From the NCBI RefSeq assembly GCF_900141905.1, contig NZ_FQZF01000016.1, positions 62,001 to 126,000 on the forward strand: a DNA stretch of 64,000 bases, given 5' to 3'. Every line of letters starts with the position of its first letter. The stretch's first letter is position 1. Under the pieces are notes generated by a model. The model was given only the letters and a program-made list of their open reading frames with translations. It searched no databases and was not told where the DNA came from. Shown piece after piece: positions 36,506 through 46,285 of the stretch. Position numbers and translations under genes: made by a program. This DNA comes from Muricoccus roseus (GTDB lineage: Bacteria; Pseudomonadota; Alphaproteobacteria; Acetobacterales; Acetobacteraceae).

Positions 36506-38107
36506 ATGGCCCCGATGCACCCGCGGCTGCCGCGCCGCGCCATTCTCGCCCTGCCCAGCCTCGCCCTGTTGCCCGGCGGATCCGCCCGCGCCCAGGCAGC
36601 GGGTCAGGCCCTGACCCTGGCGGTTGCCGCGCCGCCGACCTCGCTGGACCCGCACTATCACACGCTCTCGCCCAACAACATGATGGCGGAGCACTTCTTC
36701 GATCAGCTCGTGGGGCGGGACGCGAAGGCGCAGCTCCGGCCCGGCCTCGCGGAATCCTGGCGGCTGGTGGACGACACGACCTGGGAGTTCAAGCTTCGCC
36801 GCGGCGTGAAGTTCAGCAATGGCGACGACTTCACCGCCGAGGACGTGCTTTTTACCATCAGGCGCGTGCCGAACGTGGTGAACAGCCCCGGCTCCTTCGC
36901 CATCTACACCAAGGGCATCGCCTCCGCCGAAGTGGTGGACCCGCACACGATCCGCTTCAGGACCAACGGCGTGTATCCGCTGCTGCCCCAGGATCTCAGC
37001 CAGGTCTACATCGTCTGCAAGGCGGTCGGGGACAATGTCGGCACGGGCGAGTTCAACAACGGCCGCGCGGTGATCGGCACCGGCCCGTTCCGCCTCGCCA
37101 GCTTCACGCCGGACGACCGCGTGGTGATGACGCGGAACGACGCCTATTGGGGCGAGAAGCCGGACTGGGCGCAGGTGACCTACCGCTTCAACGCCAATGA
37201 CGGCGTGCGGGTGGCCGCGCTGCTCTCGGGTGACGTGCAGATGATCGACGTGGTGCCGCCGAACGACATGCCGCGGCTGCGGAGCACCCAGGGCCTCAGC
37301 TTCGCCGAAATCCCCAGCCTCCGCTGCATCTACCTCAAGCTGGACACGGCGCATGAGGTGTCCCCCTACATCACCGGCCCGAACGGGGAGAAGCTGGACC
37401 GCAACCCGCTGCGGGACCTGCGCGTGCGCCGGGCCCTTTCCATGGCCATTAACCGTCAGGCGATCGTGGAGCGCGTGATGCAGGGCGCGGCGACGCCCAT
37501 CGGGCAGATGATGCCGCCGGGCGCCAATGGCTACCTGACCGACCTGCCGCCACCCGCCTTCGACCCGGACCGGGCCAAGGCCCTGCTCACCGAGGCCGGG
37601 TATCCCAACGGCTTCCAGATCGGCCTGATCAGCCCCAACAACCGCTATGTGAACGATGCGCAGATCATCCAGGCGATCGGGCAGATGTGGCAGCGCATCG
37701 GCATCCGCACGCGGGTGGAGGCGATGCCCTTCGCCGTGCTGGCGCAGCGGCAGGCGCGCAACGACATGTCCGCCATGCTGATCGGCTGGGCAACGAGCGG
37801 CGAGCCCTCCACCGCCCTTCGCGGCAACCTGACCACCCGCATCCCGGAGAAGGGGTTCGGGACGGTGAACTTCAGCGGCTACTCGAACGCCTCCGTGGAC
37901 AGCCTGGTGGAGGAGGGCCTGCGCACCGCCGACAATGGGAAGCGGGAGGAGGTGTTCAAGCAGGCGATGCGCGTGGCGATGGAGGATGTCGCCCTCATCA
38001 CGCTGCACATGCAGAAGAACATCTGGGCCCTGCGCGGTGGCCTGACCTATGAGGCGCGCGCGGATGAATACACGGTGGCCGCGGGCGTGCGGCGGGGACA
38101 GGCCTGA
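36506..38107 (+). CDS. ABC transporter substrate-binding protein, family 5
   Basis: A 533-residue periplasmic receptor of the oligopeptide/dipeptide (SBP_bac_5) type. An export signal (RRAILALPSLALLPGGSARAQ) is followed by LAVAAPPTSLDPHYHTLSPN, LAESWRLVDDTTWEFKLRRGVKFSNG, TGPFRLASFTPDDRVVM and RVRRALSMAINRQAIVERV. The start ATG follows GACGGAG six bases upstream. No permease or ATPase genes follow, so the rest of the transporter is elsewhere. It may carry N-acyl peptides for the adjacent amidohydrolase. Confidence 0.92.
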   Translation: MAPMHPRLPRRAILALPSLALLPGGSARAQAAGQALTLAVAAPPTSLDPHYHTLSPNNMMAEHFFDQLVGRDAKAQLRPGLAESWRLVDDTTWEFKLRRGVKFSNGDDFTAEDVLFTIRRVPNVVNSPGSFAIYTKGIASAEVVDPHTIRFRTNGVYPLLPQDLSQVYIVCKAVGDNVGTGEFNNGRAVIGTGPFRLASFTPDDRVVMTRNDAYWGEKPDWAQVTYRFNANDGVRVAALLSGDVQMIDVVPPNDMPRLRSTQGLSFAEIPSLRCIYLKLDTAHEVSPYITGPNGEKLDRNPLRDLRVRRALSMAINRQAIVERVMQGAATPIGQMMPPGANGYLTDLPPPAFDPDRAKALLTEAGYPNGFQIGLISPNNRYVNDAQIIQAIGQMWQRIGIRTRVEAMPFAVLAQRQARNDMSAMLIGWATSGEPSTALRGNLTTRIPEKGFGTVNFSGYSNASVDSLVEEGLRTADNGKREEVFKQAMRVAMEDVALITLHMQKNIWALRGGLTYEARADEYTVAAGVRRGQA

Positions 38108-38157
38108 TACCGGGGGGGGCGGGCCGGCCGGCAAGGCTGATCCGCCCCGGACGGGCC

Positions 38158-38793
38158 CTAACCAGCCGGACGCAGCAACGCACCGATCCCATCCACGACG
38201 AATTGCACCGCCAGGGCGGTCAGCAGCACCCCCAGCAGGCGGCTGAGCACGATGCGGCCCGTCCGGCCGAGAAGGCGGGAAATACCTTCCGAGGCCAGGA
38301 ACACGCCGAGGCAGGCCAGCATGACCGCGAGCACGAGGAGGAGGACAGCCGCGATGCCAAAGGGGCTTTCCTCCATGCGGGCCGTCAGCAGGATCACGGC
38401 CGTGATGGCGCCGGGCCCGGCCATGAGAGGGATGGCAAGCGGGAAGGCTGCCAGGTCGCGCATATGGTCGAGATGCAGGGCGGCGTCCGCCGTCTCCTGC
38501 TTGCGCTCGGTCCGGCGCTCGAAGACCATCTCGAAGGCGATCCAGAAGAGCAGCAGCCCGCCGCCGATGCGGAAGGCGGGCAGGCCGATCTCCAGCCAGT
38601 CCAGCAGCCGGTCCCCCAGCAGCACGAAGAAGGTGAGGATGGCGAAGGCGATCACCGTCGCCCGGACCGCGACCGCCCGCCGCTCGCGCACCGTCATCCC
38701 ATCGGTCAGGGAGAGGAAGATCGGCGCCAGGCCCACGGGATCCACCGTCACCAGCAGCGTGACCAGGGTGGAGATCAGGAGGTCGATGCTCAT
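38158..38793 (-). CDS. MarC family inner-membrane protein
   Basis: A 211-residue integral membrane protein with about six hydrophobic helices. TLLVTVDPVGLAPIFLSLTDGM at the start, FRIGGGLLLFWIAFEMVF and AFPLAIPLMAGPGAITAVILL are MarC/UPF0056 signatures. The family was once linked to antibiotic resistance but its function is unresolved. It is a lone gene convergent with the binding-protein gene at 36506. Confidence 0.9.
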   Translation of the reverse strand: MSIDLLISTLVTLLVTVDPVGLAPIFLSLTDGMTVRERRAVAVRATVIAFAILTFFVLLGDRLLDWLEIGLPAFRIGGGLLLFWIAFEMVFERRTERKQETADAALHLDHMRDLAAFPLAIPLMAGPGAITAVILLTARMEESPFGIAAVLLLVLAVMLACLGVFLASEGISRLLGRTGRIVLSRLLGVLLTALAVQFVVDGIGALLRPAG

Positions 38794-38986
38794 GCCCCGG
38801 CATCATCCCGGAGCGAACCGGCGGCGCGCAACCCATCGGGGTGGGCGATGCACGGGGGTGGTTGCCTCCCTATATGGGCCGCGTTGAGCCGGGACGAAAC
38901 GAGGCGATGGGCTGGACGGTGCGAATGCGCGGGGCGATGGAATGCGAGGGGCCGGGCTTGCCGGCTTCGGGGCGGAGCTGGTGACG

Positions 38987-39220
38987 ATGTCCTCCAGGCT
39001 CTGGTCGCTCGGCGTCGCCCTGGTGGCGCTGGGCTTCGCCGCGCATCTGATCGGCTGGGATGCCATCCTCTGGTTCCCGATGGTTGCCGTCGATTCCCTG
39101 ATGTGGCTGCCCATGGCGGTGATCGACGGCGTGCGGGAATCCCCCGGCACCTATGGGGTGGTGGCGCTCGGCGTGGCGCTGATGGTGCTGGCCCGGGTGA
39201 TCGGCCGGCGCAAGGGATGA
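38987..39220 (+). CDS. Small hypothetical membrane protein
   Basis: A 77-residue protein with two or three hydrophobic stretches (LWSLGVALVALGFAAHLIGW, GVVALGVALMVLARVIGRRKG). A longer start at 38942 adds a Gly-rich lead that looks non-coding, so ATG 38987 is chosen. It ends ten bases before the convergent binding-protein gene. Helix pattern and codon behaviour suggest a real small membrane protein; I know no family for it. Confidence 0.55.
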   Translation: MSSRLWSLGVALVALGFAAHLIGWDAILWFPMVAVDSLMWLPMAVIDGVRESPGTYGVVALGVALMVLARVIGRRKG

Positions 39221-39230
39221 GGGGCCGGGC

Positions 39231-40742
39231 CTAGCCCCGCAGCTTCAGCCCCTGCAGGCGCAGCAGCCCATCTGGCACGGCCCGCAGCCCCTCCAGGCGC
39301 GAGGCGCCGCCATGCAGGACCCGCGAGTGCCAGAGATAGATATAGGGGCGGTCCGCCAGCAGCACCCGCATGGCGCGCTCATAGGCCGCCACACGCTGCG
39401 CGGGCCCGATGCTGCCGCGCCCCTCGCGCAGGGCGGCATCGGCTTCCTCCGAGCAGTACTTGCCGCCGTTCAGGCTCTCCCCGCAGGCATTGAAGCCCCA
39501 GAGATTGCCGTCCAGGTCCAGCCGGCCGGACCAGGCGATGAGCAGGCTCTCGAAATCCCCTCCCGTCCATTGCCGCAGCAGGGTGGCGGTCTCGATCACC
39601 TGCAGTTCCACATCGAACCCGGCCTCGGCGGCCATGGCCTGGATGATCTCGGCGGCCTGGGTGTACTCGCTCGTGTTCGGTACGGAGAGGCGGATCTTCA
39701 CGCGATCCGTGATGCCGGCCTCGCGCAGCAGGGCGCGGGCGCGCGCGAGGTCGCGCCCCGGCACCGGCAGGGCCCGCACATAATTCGGGCTGTTCGGGGC
39801 GACGGACTGGTTGCCGGGGACGTACTGGCCGTCGAAGGCGACCTGCACGAGGGCGGCGCGGTCAATGGAGAGCTCCAGCGCCTCCCGCACGCGCCGGTCC
39901 CGCCCGAGCGGCGTGTCGGCGCGCGGCCCGTTCGCGACATTCACCGCGACATAGACGCTGTTGAGGCTCGGCACGCTGGCGATCTGCACGCGGCGGTCGG
40001 CCCGCAGCTCCGGCAGGTCGGTCGCCGCCACGCGCTCGGCCAGCTCGATGGTGCCGGAGCGGAGATTGGCCGCCATGACGGTGCTGTCCGTGATGGGGCG
40101 ATAGACCACGCGGTCGAAATGGATAGCGCGGGCATTCCAGTATTCCGGGAAGCGCTCCAGCTCGATCCGGTCCTGCGCCACGCGGCGGACGAAGCGGAAC
40201 GGGCCGGCGCAGGCGGGCTCGCGCGCGAAATCCTGGTTCACCCGCCCGGCGGCGCGGGGCGAGACGATCATGCCGGCACGGTCGGAAAGGGCGGCCAGCA
40301 GCGGGGCGAAGGGCTGCTCCAGCCGCAGCATCACCTCCAGCGGCCCGGTCGCCGCCACCTCGCGCACCGGCCCCAGCTCCCCCCGGCGGGTAGAGCCCGG
40401 GGTGTCCAGGTGGCGGCGCAGGCTGGTGACCACCGCCGCCGCATCCATCACCGCCCCGTCGTGGAAGCGCACCTCCGGGCGCAGGGTGAGGACCAGGCTC
40501 CGCCCGCCCTCCTCCCACCGCCAGGCTGTGGCGAGCTGCGGGACGAGGCGGAGTTCCGCATCCACCTCGATGAGCTTGTCGCACATGGCCGCGAAGACCT
40601 GCCGGGCCGCGAGGCTGCGCGAGAGGGTCGGGTCCAGCACATCCGGGTCGCTGACGATCCCCACCCGAAGCGTCTGGGCCGGCGCGGCGCCCATCCAGAA
40701 GCCGGCGAGAAGGCCAAGAAGGGCAAGGCGGCTGCGGCGCAT
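39231..40742 (-). CDS. ABC transporter substrate-binding protein, family 5 (second)
   Basis: A 503-residue SBP_bac_5 receptor. The signal peptide MRRSRLALLGLLAGFWMGAAPAQ is followed by LRVGIVSDPDVLDPTLSRS, TLRPEVRFHDGAVMDAAAVV, CAGPFRFVRRVAQDRIELERF and RDRRVREALELSIDRAALVQ. It shares only family-level motifs with the 36506 protein. The 212-base gap upstream, shared with the divergent aminotransferase gene, includes an AT-rich spot with TGATATATCA that may be regulatory. No permease genes are adjacent. Confidence 0.92.
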   Translation of the reverse strand: MRRSRLALLGLLAGFWMGAAPAQTLRVGIVSDPDVLDPTLSRSLAARQVFAAMCDKLIEVDAELRLVPQLATAWRWEEGGRSLVLTLRPEVRFHDGAVMDAAAVVTSLRRHLDTPGSTRRGELGPVREVAATGPLEVMLRLEQPFAPLLAALSDRAGMIVSPRAAGRVNQDFAREPACAGPFRFVRRVAQDRIELERFPEYWNARAIHFDRVVYRPITDSTVMAANLRSGTIELAERVAATDLPELRADRRVQIASVPSLNSVYVAVNVANGPRADTPLGRDRRVREALELSIDRAALVQVAFDGQYVPGNQSVAPNSPNYVRALPVPGRDLARARALLREAGITDRVKIRLSVPNTSEYTQAAEIIQAMAAEAGFDVELQVIETATLLRQWTGGDFESLLIAWSGRLDLDGNLWGFNACGESLNGGKYCSEEADAALREGRGSIGPAQRVAAYERAMRVLLADRPYIYLWHSRVLHGGASRLEGLRAVPDGLLRLQGLKLRG

Positions 40743-40954
40743 GCGAGGTCTCCAGCAGGGGCCATCGAAGGCTGCCGCATCGAATATGATATATCAACAA
40801 GAAGCGATCTGGGCCGGACGGGGCGCCCCAAGGCCTAGCCGGAGTATGCCCCCCTTTCCCGGCCGCGGAACGCGGGGCAGAAGCATCGGCCGGCACCGCC
40901 CCGCCCCGCCCCGGGCGGCACCGCGCCCCTGCCTCAGAAGGATCGAGCCCCAGC

Positions 40955-42148
40955 ATGAGTGCCGCCCCCCGCCCCGCCGCCGACCTCGCGGACAGCCTGC
41001 CCGAGCGCATCCGGGGCGTCGGCACGAGCCAGATCGGACTCGTGGCCGATCGCGGCCGCGACGACCCGGACGTGGTGAAGCTCTGGATCGGCGAGGGCGA
41101 TCTGCCCACGCCGGACATCGTGGTGGAGGCGGCGCATCGCGCCATGCTGGCGGGCGAGACCCGCTACACCTATTCCCGCGGCATTCCCCGCCTGCACGAG
41201 GCGCTGAGCGACTACCACCGCCGCCACTGGGGGGTGGAGGTGGCGCCGGAGCGCTTCGCCATCACGGCGGGCGGGATGAACGCCATCATGCAGGCCTGCC
41301 AGGCGCTGCTGGATACGGGCGACGAGGTGATCATCCCCTCCCCCAACTGGCCGAACCTGGCCGAGGCGGTGCGCGTGACGGGCGGGACGCCGGTGACCGT
41401 GCCCTACCGCCGCAGCGCGGATGGGCGCTTCTCCCTGCCGATCTCTGACATCGAGGCGGCGATCACGCCCCGCACGCGCATCCTGGTGGTGAACTCGCCC
41501 TCCAACCCCACGGGCTGGGTGATGCCGCTGGCGGAGATGGAGGCGCTGCGCGACCTCGCCCGCGCGCGCGACCTCTGGATCATCTCCGACGAGGTCTATG
41601 CCCACTTCACCTATGGCAACGCGATCGCGCCCTCCTTCCTGCAGATCTGCACGCCGTCCGACCGGCTGATCGTCACCAACACTTTTTCCAAGAACTGGGC
41701 GATGACGGGCTGGCGCGCGGGCTGGCTCGTCTATCCGCAGGGGCTGGCGGGCACCTTCGGGAAGCTCGGCCAGTACAACACCACCTCCATCCCCACCTTT
41801 ATCCAGCACGCCGCGGTGGCCGCGCTGGAGGAGGGGGACAGCTTCATCCGCACCATGGTCGGCCGCTGCGCCGAAAGCCGCACAATCATGATGGAGGGGC
41901 TCTCACGCCTGAAGGGCGTGACGGTCTTCGCGCCCGAGGGCGCCTTTTACCTCATGGCCCGGGTGGATACGGGCGAGACGAGCCTCGACCTCGCCTTCCG
42001 CCTGCTGCGCGAAGCCAAGGTCGGCGTCGCCCCGGGCACGGCCTTCGGGCCGGAGGGCGAAGGCTTCATCCGCATCTGCTTCGCGGTCAGCCCCGCCCTG
42101 GCGCGCGAGGCCGTGGCGCGGCTGACGCGGGTGCTCGGCGAGCGTTAG
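40955..42148 (+). CDS. PLP-dependent aminotransferase, class I/II
   Basis: A 397-residue fold-type I aminotransferase. KLWIGEGDLPTPDIVVEAA, VNSPSNPTGWVMPL, WIISDEVYAHFTYG and the PLP-lysine block NTFSKNWAMTGWRAGWLVYP are typical of aspartate/aromatic aminotransferase-like enzymes. The substrate amino acid is not decidable. It is convergent with the Ldh-type gene, overlapping by four bases at the stop codons. Confidence 0.9.
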   Translation: MSAAPRPAADLADSLPERIRGVGTSQIGLVADRGRDDPDVVKLWIGEGDLPTPDIVVEAAHRAMLAGETRYTYSRGIPRLHEALSDYHRRHWGVEVAPERFAITAGGMNAIMQACQALLDTGDEVIIPSPNWPNLAEAVRVTGGTPVTVPYRRSADGRFSLPISDIEAAITPRTRILVVNSPSNPTGWVMPLAEMEALRDLARARDLWIISDEVYAHFTYGNAIAPSFLQICTPSDRLIVTNTFSKNWAMTGWRAGWLVYPQGLAGTFGKLGQYNTTSIPTFIQHAAVAALEEGDSFIRTMVGRCAESRTIMMEGLSRLKGVTVFAPEGAFYLMARVDTGETSLDLAFRLLREAKVGVAPGTAFGPEGEGFIRICFAVSPALAREAVARLTRVLGER

Positions 42149-43212
42149 AAGGCGGGCGCCCCGGGCAGCGCAAGGCCCAGCTTCGCAGCCCAGGGCTGCA
42201 GGGTTTCGAGGATGCCGTCGCGCAGTGCCACGCCCTGGCGCTCCGCCACCGCGCGGCGGCGCAGCCCGGCCTCGCCTGGCAGGCGCACGGCGCCGAGGCC
42301 GGGGCGCGGCGGGCTGCTGCGGCAGTTCGCCGTGATGGCATCCGTCTGGCGGTTGAAGGCATCGAGCCCCGCGAAGGCGGTGGGGTCGAAGACCTGCAGG
42401 AAGACGGCGTTCGTCATGCCCTTCGGCCCGTCGGCGCGGCCATGGCCTGACAGGCCCTGGCTCAGCGCCTCGGCGGTCAGGCCCCAGCCATAGCCCTTCT
42501 GCCCATGATCCTGGCCGCCGGCCGGAAGCACCGTGCCGCCGCGCTGGAGTACCGAGGGGTCGTCGGTCGCCTCGCCCTCGGCATCCATCAGCCAGGGGCG
42601 GGGGTAGCGGCGGCCCTCCTTCGCCAGGCGCATCGCCATGTTGTTGGTGGTGATGGAGGCGCTGACATCGATCAGCACGGCGTCGTCGCCGGTGGGAAAG
42701 CCGAAGGCGAAAGGCGCGGGGGACAGAGCCGCGCGCGTGCCGCCGAAGGGCGCCACCGTGGCAACGCCCGGCGCCGAGGAGTGGATGGACAGCACCATGC
42801 CGCGTTCCGCCGCGCGGCGCAGGTAGGCGGCCAGGCAGCCGATATGGTGGCTGTTGCCGATGGCCACGGCGCAGAGGCCATGGACGGCCGCCCGCTCCAT
42901 CGCCAGTTCCATCGCGCGCAGGACCAGCCAGGGCCCCGGCAGGAGGCGCCCGTTCCAGGTGACGCAGGCGCCCCGGTCGTTGACGACCTCGGGCTCGCCG
43001 GTGAGGTTCATCCCCCCGGCCTCGATCGCGTCGAGGTAGCGCGGCGCCAGGGCGAGCCCATGCGTGTCATGGCCGAGCATGTCGGCCTCGACCAGGATAC
43101 CGGCGACGGCCTCCGCCTTCTCCGCCTCCATCCCCACCGCCTGGAACAGCGCCGCGCCGAAGCGGCGCAGTTCCCCGGCGCCGTACCGCACCGTGATCTC
43201 CGCCGCGCTCAT
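42145..43212 (-). CDS. Ldh family oxidoreductase (malate/L-lactate/ureidoglycolate type)
   Basis: A 355-residue NAD(P)-dependent dehydrogenase of the Ldh/YlbC-like fold. LRRFGAALFQAVGM, DMLGHDTHGLALAPRYLDAI, IGNSHHIGCLAAYLRRAAERG and PFAFGFPTGDDAVLIDVS are family blocks. Substrates in the family include malate, sulfolactate, ureidoglycolate and 2,3-diketogulonate. It overlaps the UxaA-type gene upstream in ATGA and so belongs to a sugar-acid breakdown operon with two UxaA paralogs. A sugar-derived 2-keto acid is a reasonable but unproven substrate. Confidence 0.88.
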   Translation of the reverse strand: MSAAEITVRYGAGELRRFGAALFQAVGMEAEKAEAVAGILVEADMLGHDTHGLALAPRYLDAIEAGGMNLTGEPEVVNDRGACVTWNGRLLPGPWLVLRAMELAMERAAVHGLCAVAIGNSHHIGCLAAYLRRAAERGMVLSIHSSAPGVATVAPFGGTRAALSPAPFAFGFPTGDDAVLIDVSASITTNNMAMRLAKEGRRYPRPWLMDAEGEATDDPSVLQRGGTVLPAGGQDHGQKGYGWGLTAEALSQGLSGHGRADGPKGMTNAVFLQVFDPTAFAGLDAFNRQTDAITANCRSSPPRPGLGAVRLPGEAGLRRRAVAERQGVALRDGILETLQPWAAKLGLALPGAPAF

Positions 43213-44753
43213 GCGAGCACTCCGATGATCCAGGGCACGAATTCATTGGTGCCCAACCCGTTCAGCTCGCTCTTAGTCCGCTCGCCCGAGGCGTGGTGGA
43301 GGAGTTGGCGGAAGATGCGCTCGCCCATCTCCTGCACCGTGGCCTCGCCATCGATGATGGTGCCGCAGTTGATGTCCATGTCGTCCACCATCCGCTCATA
43401 CATCGGCGTGTTGGAGGCGAGCTTGATGGTGGGGGCGGGCAGCGAGCCGAAGCAGGAGCCGCGGCCGGTGGTGAACATCACCATATTGGCCCCGCCCGCG
43501 ATCTGGCCGGTGGCCGAGGTGGGGTCGTAGCCCGGCGTGTCCATGAAGACGAGCCCGCGCGCCGTCACAGGCTCGGCGTATTCATACACCGCCATCATCG
43601 GCGAGTTGCCGCCCTTCTTGGCGCCACCGAGCGACTTCTCCAGCACATTGGCCAGCCCGCCCGCATTGTTGCCGGGGCTGACGCGGCCGTTGATCTGGGT
43701 GTCGCGGCCCTTGTTGTAGTCGAGCCACCAGTTCATGCGGTCCACCAGCTTCTGGCCGACCTCGGGCGTGACCGCGCGCGCCGTCAGCGTGTGCTCCACG
43801 CCGAAGATCTCGCTCGTCTCGCTCAGGATGGCCGTTCCGCCATGGCGCACCAGGATATCCATGGCCGCGCCCAGGGCGGGGTTGGCGGAAAGGCCGGAGA
43901 AGCCGTCCGAGCCGCCGCACTGCATGCCGATGACGAGATGCTCGGCCGAGACCGGCTCGCGGCGGATGTCATTGGACGCGGGCAGCATCTCCTTCACGAG
44001 CGCCACCCCGGCCTCCACCGTGCGCCGGAGCCCCCCAGCCTCGCCGATCACCAGCGTCCGGAGGGTCGGCCCGACCTGCAGCCCCTGCTCGCGCAGGAAG
44101 TCCTCCAGGTCGTTGCTCTCCCCGCCCGTGGCGATCACCAGCGCGGCGGCGGTGTTGGGGTTGCGGATGGTGCCCGCGATGGTCCGGCGCAGCAGGGCCA
44201 TCGGCTCGCCGCTGCGTTCCATCCCGTCGCCCTGCTCGTGCACGAAGGGCGCCACGCCATCGACATTCGGGAAGCCGGCCAGGCGATCGGGCGTGAAGGC
44301 ATTGGCGATCTTGCGCGCGGCCGTGCCGCCGGCATTGCCCAGCACGAAGACGCCGACATAGTTCCGCGTGCCCACGCGCCCATCCGCGCGGCGGATGCCC
44401 TGGAAGGTGGCGCGCTCGGCCTGCGGCACATACTCGGTCGGCACATAGCTTTTCGAGAAGGCGTAATCCTTCTCCACATCGTCGAAGAGGATGTTGTGGC
44501 TGTGCATCCAGGTGCCGGGCGCCAGGTCCTCGGAGGCGAAGCCGATCACCGTGTTGTACTTCTTCACCGCCTCCCCCTTCGCGATGAAGCGGGCCGCGAT
44601 CTTGTGGCCGGAGGGCACGTCGTGCAGCGTGACCGTGTTCTCGGACGGCACCGCCGTTCCGGCCGGGACAGGCATCCGCGCGACGACGACGTCGTCCGCC
44701 GGGTCCAGGCGGATGAAGGGGTTGAAGTTCGGGCGGGCGATGGGGCCGTCCAT
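43209..44753 (-). CDS. UxaA family dehydratase (altronate/galactarate dehydratase-like), copy 1
   Basis: A 514-residue sugar-acid dehydratase. An N-terminal SAF domain (RLDPADDVVVARMPVPAGT, EDLAPGTWMHSHNI) precedes the large UxaA core with GRVGTRNYVGVFVLGNAGG, GMQCGGSDGFSGLSANPA, ILSETSEIFGVEHTL and GLVFMDTPGYDPTSATGQIAGG; conserved Cys/His likely bind iron. ATG at 44753 follows AAGGAGGAG; the open frame continues far upstream but is antisense-like there. It is in tandem with a homologous gene 20 bases upstream. Most likely substrate: an altronate- or galactarate-like acid. Confidence 0.92.
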   Translation of the reverse strand: MDGPIARPNFNPFIRLDPADDVVVARMPVPAGTAVPSENTVTLHDVPSGHKIAARFIAKGEAVKKYNTVIGFASEDLAPGTWMHSHNILFDDVEKDYAFSKSYVPTEYVPQAERATFQGIRRADGRVGTRNYVGVFVLGNAGGTAARKIANAFTPDRLAGFPNVDGVAPFVHEQGDGMERSGEPMALLRRTIAGTIRNPNTAAALVIATGGESNDLEDFLREQGLQVGPTLRTLVIGEAGGLRRTVEAGVALVKEMLPASNDIRREPVSAEHLVIGMQCGGSDGFSGLSANPALGAAMDILVRHGGTAILSETSEIFGVEHTLTARAVTPEVGQKLVDRMNWWLDYNKGRDTQINGRVSPGNNAGGLANVLEKSLGGAKKGGNSPMMAVYEYAEPVTARGLVFMDTPGYDPTSATGQIAGGANMVMFTTGRGSCFGSLPAPTIKLASNTPMYERMVDDMDINCGTIIDGEATVQEMGERIFRQLLHHASGERTKSELNGLGTNEFVPWIIGVLA

Positions 44754-44773
44754 GATGTTCTCCTCCTTCCCGC

Positions 44774-46285
44774 TCAGGCGAAGACGCCGATGGGCCAGGG
44801 CACGAACTCGCTCTCGCCCGCCCCCTCGATCTCGCCCTTGGTCTTCTCGCCGGAGGCATGGCGCAGCAGCGCCTTGAAGATGCGGCGGCCCATCTCCTCC
44901 ATGCCCACCGTGCCATCCAGCACCGGGCCGCAGTCCAGGTCGATGTCGTCGGGCATGCGCGCGAAGGTCTCGCTGTTGGAGGCGATCTTCAGCGTCGGTG
45001 CGGGCAGGGAGCCGAAGGGCGTCCCCCGGCCCGTGGTCATGGCGATCAGCGTCGCGCCGCCGGCGATCTGGCCGGTGACCGAGACCGGGTCGTAGTCCGG
45101 CGTGTCCATGAAGACGAGGCCGGGGCCGGTGACGCGCTCGCCATAGCGGAACACGCCGGAGATTGGCGCGGTGCCGGCCTTCAGGGCACCGTCCATGGAC
45201 TTCTCCAGCACGCTGGCCAGCCCCGCCGCGGCATGGCCGCGATCCAGCACGCCGTTCAGCTGCGTGTCCTTGCCCCGGTTGTACTCGCGCCACCAATCCA
45301 GCCGCGCGCGCAGCGCCTCGGCCAGGGCGGGCGTCTCGGCGCGGGCGAGGAAGGCCTCCTCCATCATCAGCACCTCCGGGGTTTCGGAGAGGATGGCGGT
45401 GCCCCCGGCCCGGATCAGCAGGTCCACCGCCACGCCCAGGGCGGGATTGGCGGAAAGGCCGGTGAAGCCGTCCGGCGCGCCGCATTGCAGGCCCAGCACG
45501 AGGTGCGAGGCCGGCACCTCCTGCCGGCGCGCCGCGTCGGCGGCGGGAAGCATGGATTGCACCATGCCCTTGGCCGCCTCCACCGCCTTCTTCACGCCGC
45601 CGACCTCCTGCAGCACCACGGTGTGCAGGCGTTCGCCCACCGCCAGCTTCTCCTGCTCCAGGAAGACCTTGAGGTTGTTGCGCTCGCAGCCCAGCGCGAC
45701 GACCACGGCGCCGGCGGTGTTGGGATTGCGGATGAAGCCGGAGAGGGTGCGGCGGAGCAGGTCCATCGGCTCTCCGGTCATCTCCATCCCGCACCCGATC
45801 TCGTGGATATAGGGCACCACGCCGTCCACATTCGGAAAGTCGGCCAGCCGCTCCTCGTCGAACCAGTCGGCGGCCTGGCGGGCCGCGGTGGCGCCGCAAT
45901 TGCCGACGACGAAGACGCCGATGATGTTGCGCGTGCCCACGCGCCCGTCTTCCCGCACGAAGCCGCGGAAGGTGGCGGGCCCGGCCGGCTCGAGCGGCCC
46001 TGCGCCGCGGCGCGGGAACAGGCCGGAGGGCGGCACGCCGGCCGGGGAAAGATCGGAGGCGCGAAGGCGCTGGCCGGCGGCGATGGGGCCCGAGGCGGTG
46101 CCGATCGGGAGCCCGCCGCGCAGCACCACCTCGCCGACGGCGACGGCGCGCGTGGCCAGCTTGTGGCCGGCGGGCACCTCCTCCAGCGCGGTCACGCCCT
46201 CCCCGTCCAGCCTTTCGCCGGCCGGAAGGGCGCGGCGCGCGACGACGACATGATCCCGCGGATCGAGGCGCAGGATCTGGCTCAC
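44774..46285 (-). CDS. UxaA family dehydratase, copy 2
   Basis: A 503-residue paralog of the downstream gene with the same order: SAF domain (RLDPRDHVVVARRALPAGE, GPIAAGQRLRASDLS) and UxaA core (GRVGTRNIIGVFVVGNCGAT, GLQCGAPDGFTGLSANPALG, LSETPEVLMMEEAFL, MDTPDYDPVSVTGQIAGG). The two share most core motifs but differ in many core residues, so they probably act on different sugar acids or form a heteromer. It is divergent from a LysR gene, which likely controls the operon. Confidence 0.92.
   Translation of the reverse strand: MSQILRLDPRDHVVVARRALPAGERLDGEGVTALEEVPAGHKLATRAVAVGEVVLRGGLPIGTASGPIAAGQRLRASDLSPAGVPPSGLFPRRGAGPLEPAGPATFRGFVREDGRVGTRNIIGVFVVGNCGATAARQAADWFDEERLADFPNVDGVVPYIHEIGCGMEMTGEPMDLLRRTLSGFIRNPNTAGAVVVALGCERNNLKVFLEQEKLAVGERLHTVVLQEVGGVKKAVEAAKGMVQSMLPAADAARRQEVPASHLVLGLQCGAPDGFTGLSANPALGVAVDLLIRAGGTAILSETPEVLMMEEAFLARAETPALAEALRARLDWWREYNRGKDTQLNGVLDRGHAAAGLASVLEKSMDGALKAGTAPISGVFRYGERVTGPGLVFMDTPDYDPVSVTGQIAGGATLIAMTTGRGTPFGSLPAPTLKIASNSETFARMPDDIDLDCGPVLDGTVGMEEMGRRIFKALLRHASGEKTKGEIEGAGESEFVPWPIGVFA

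Noticed and set aside
40787-40796. TGATATATCA palindrome between the second binding-protein gene and the aminotransferase
   Set aside because: Only ten bases and without a neighbouring regulator; noted in the gene entry but too weak to call a site.
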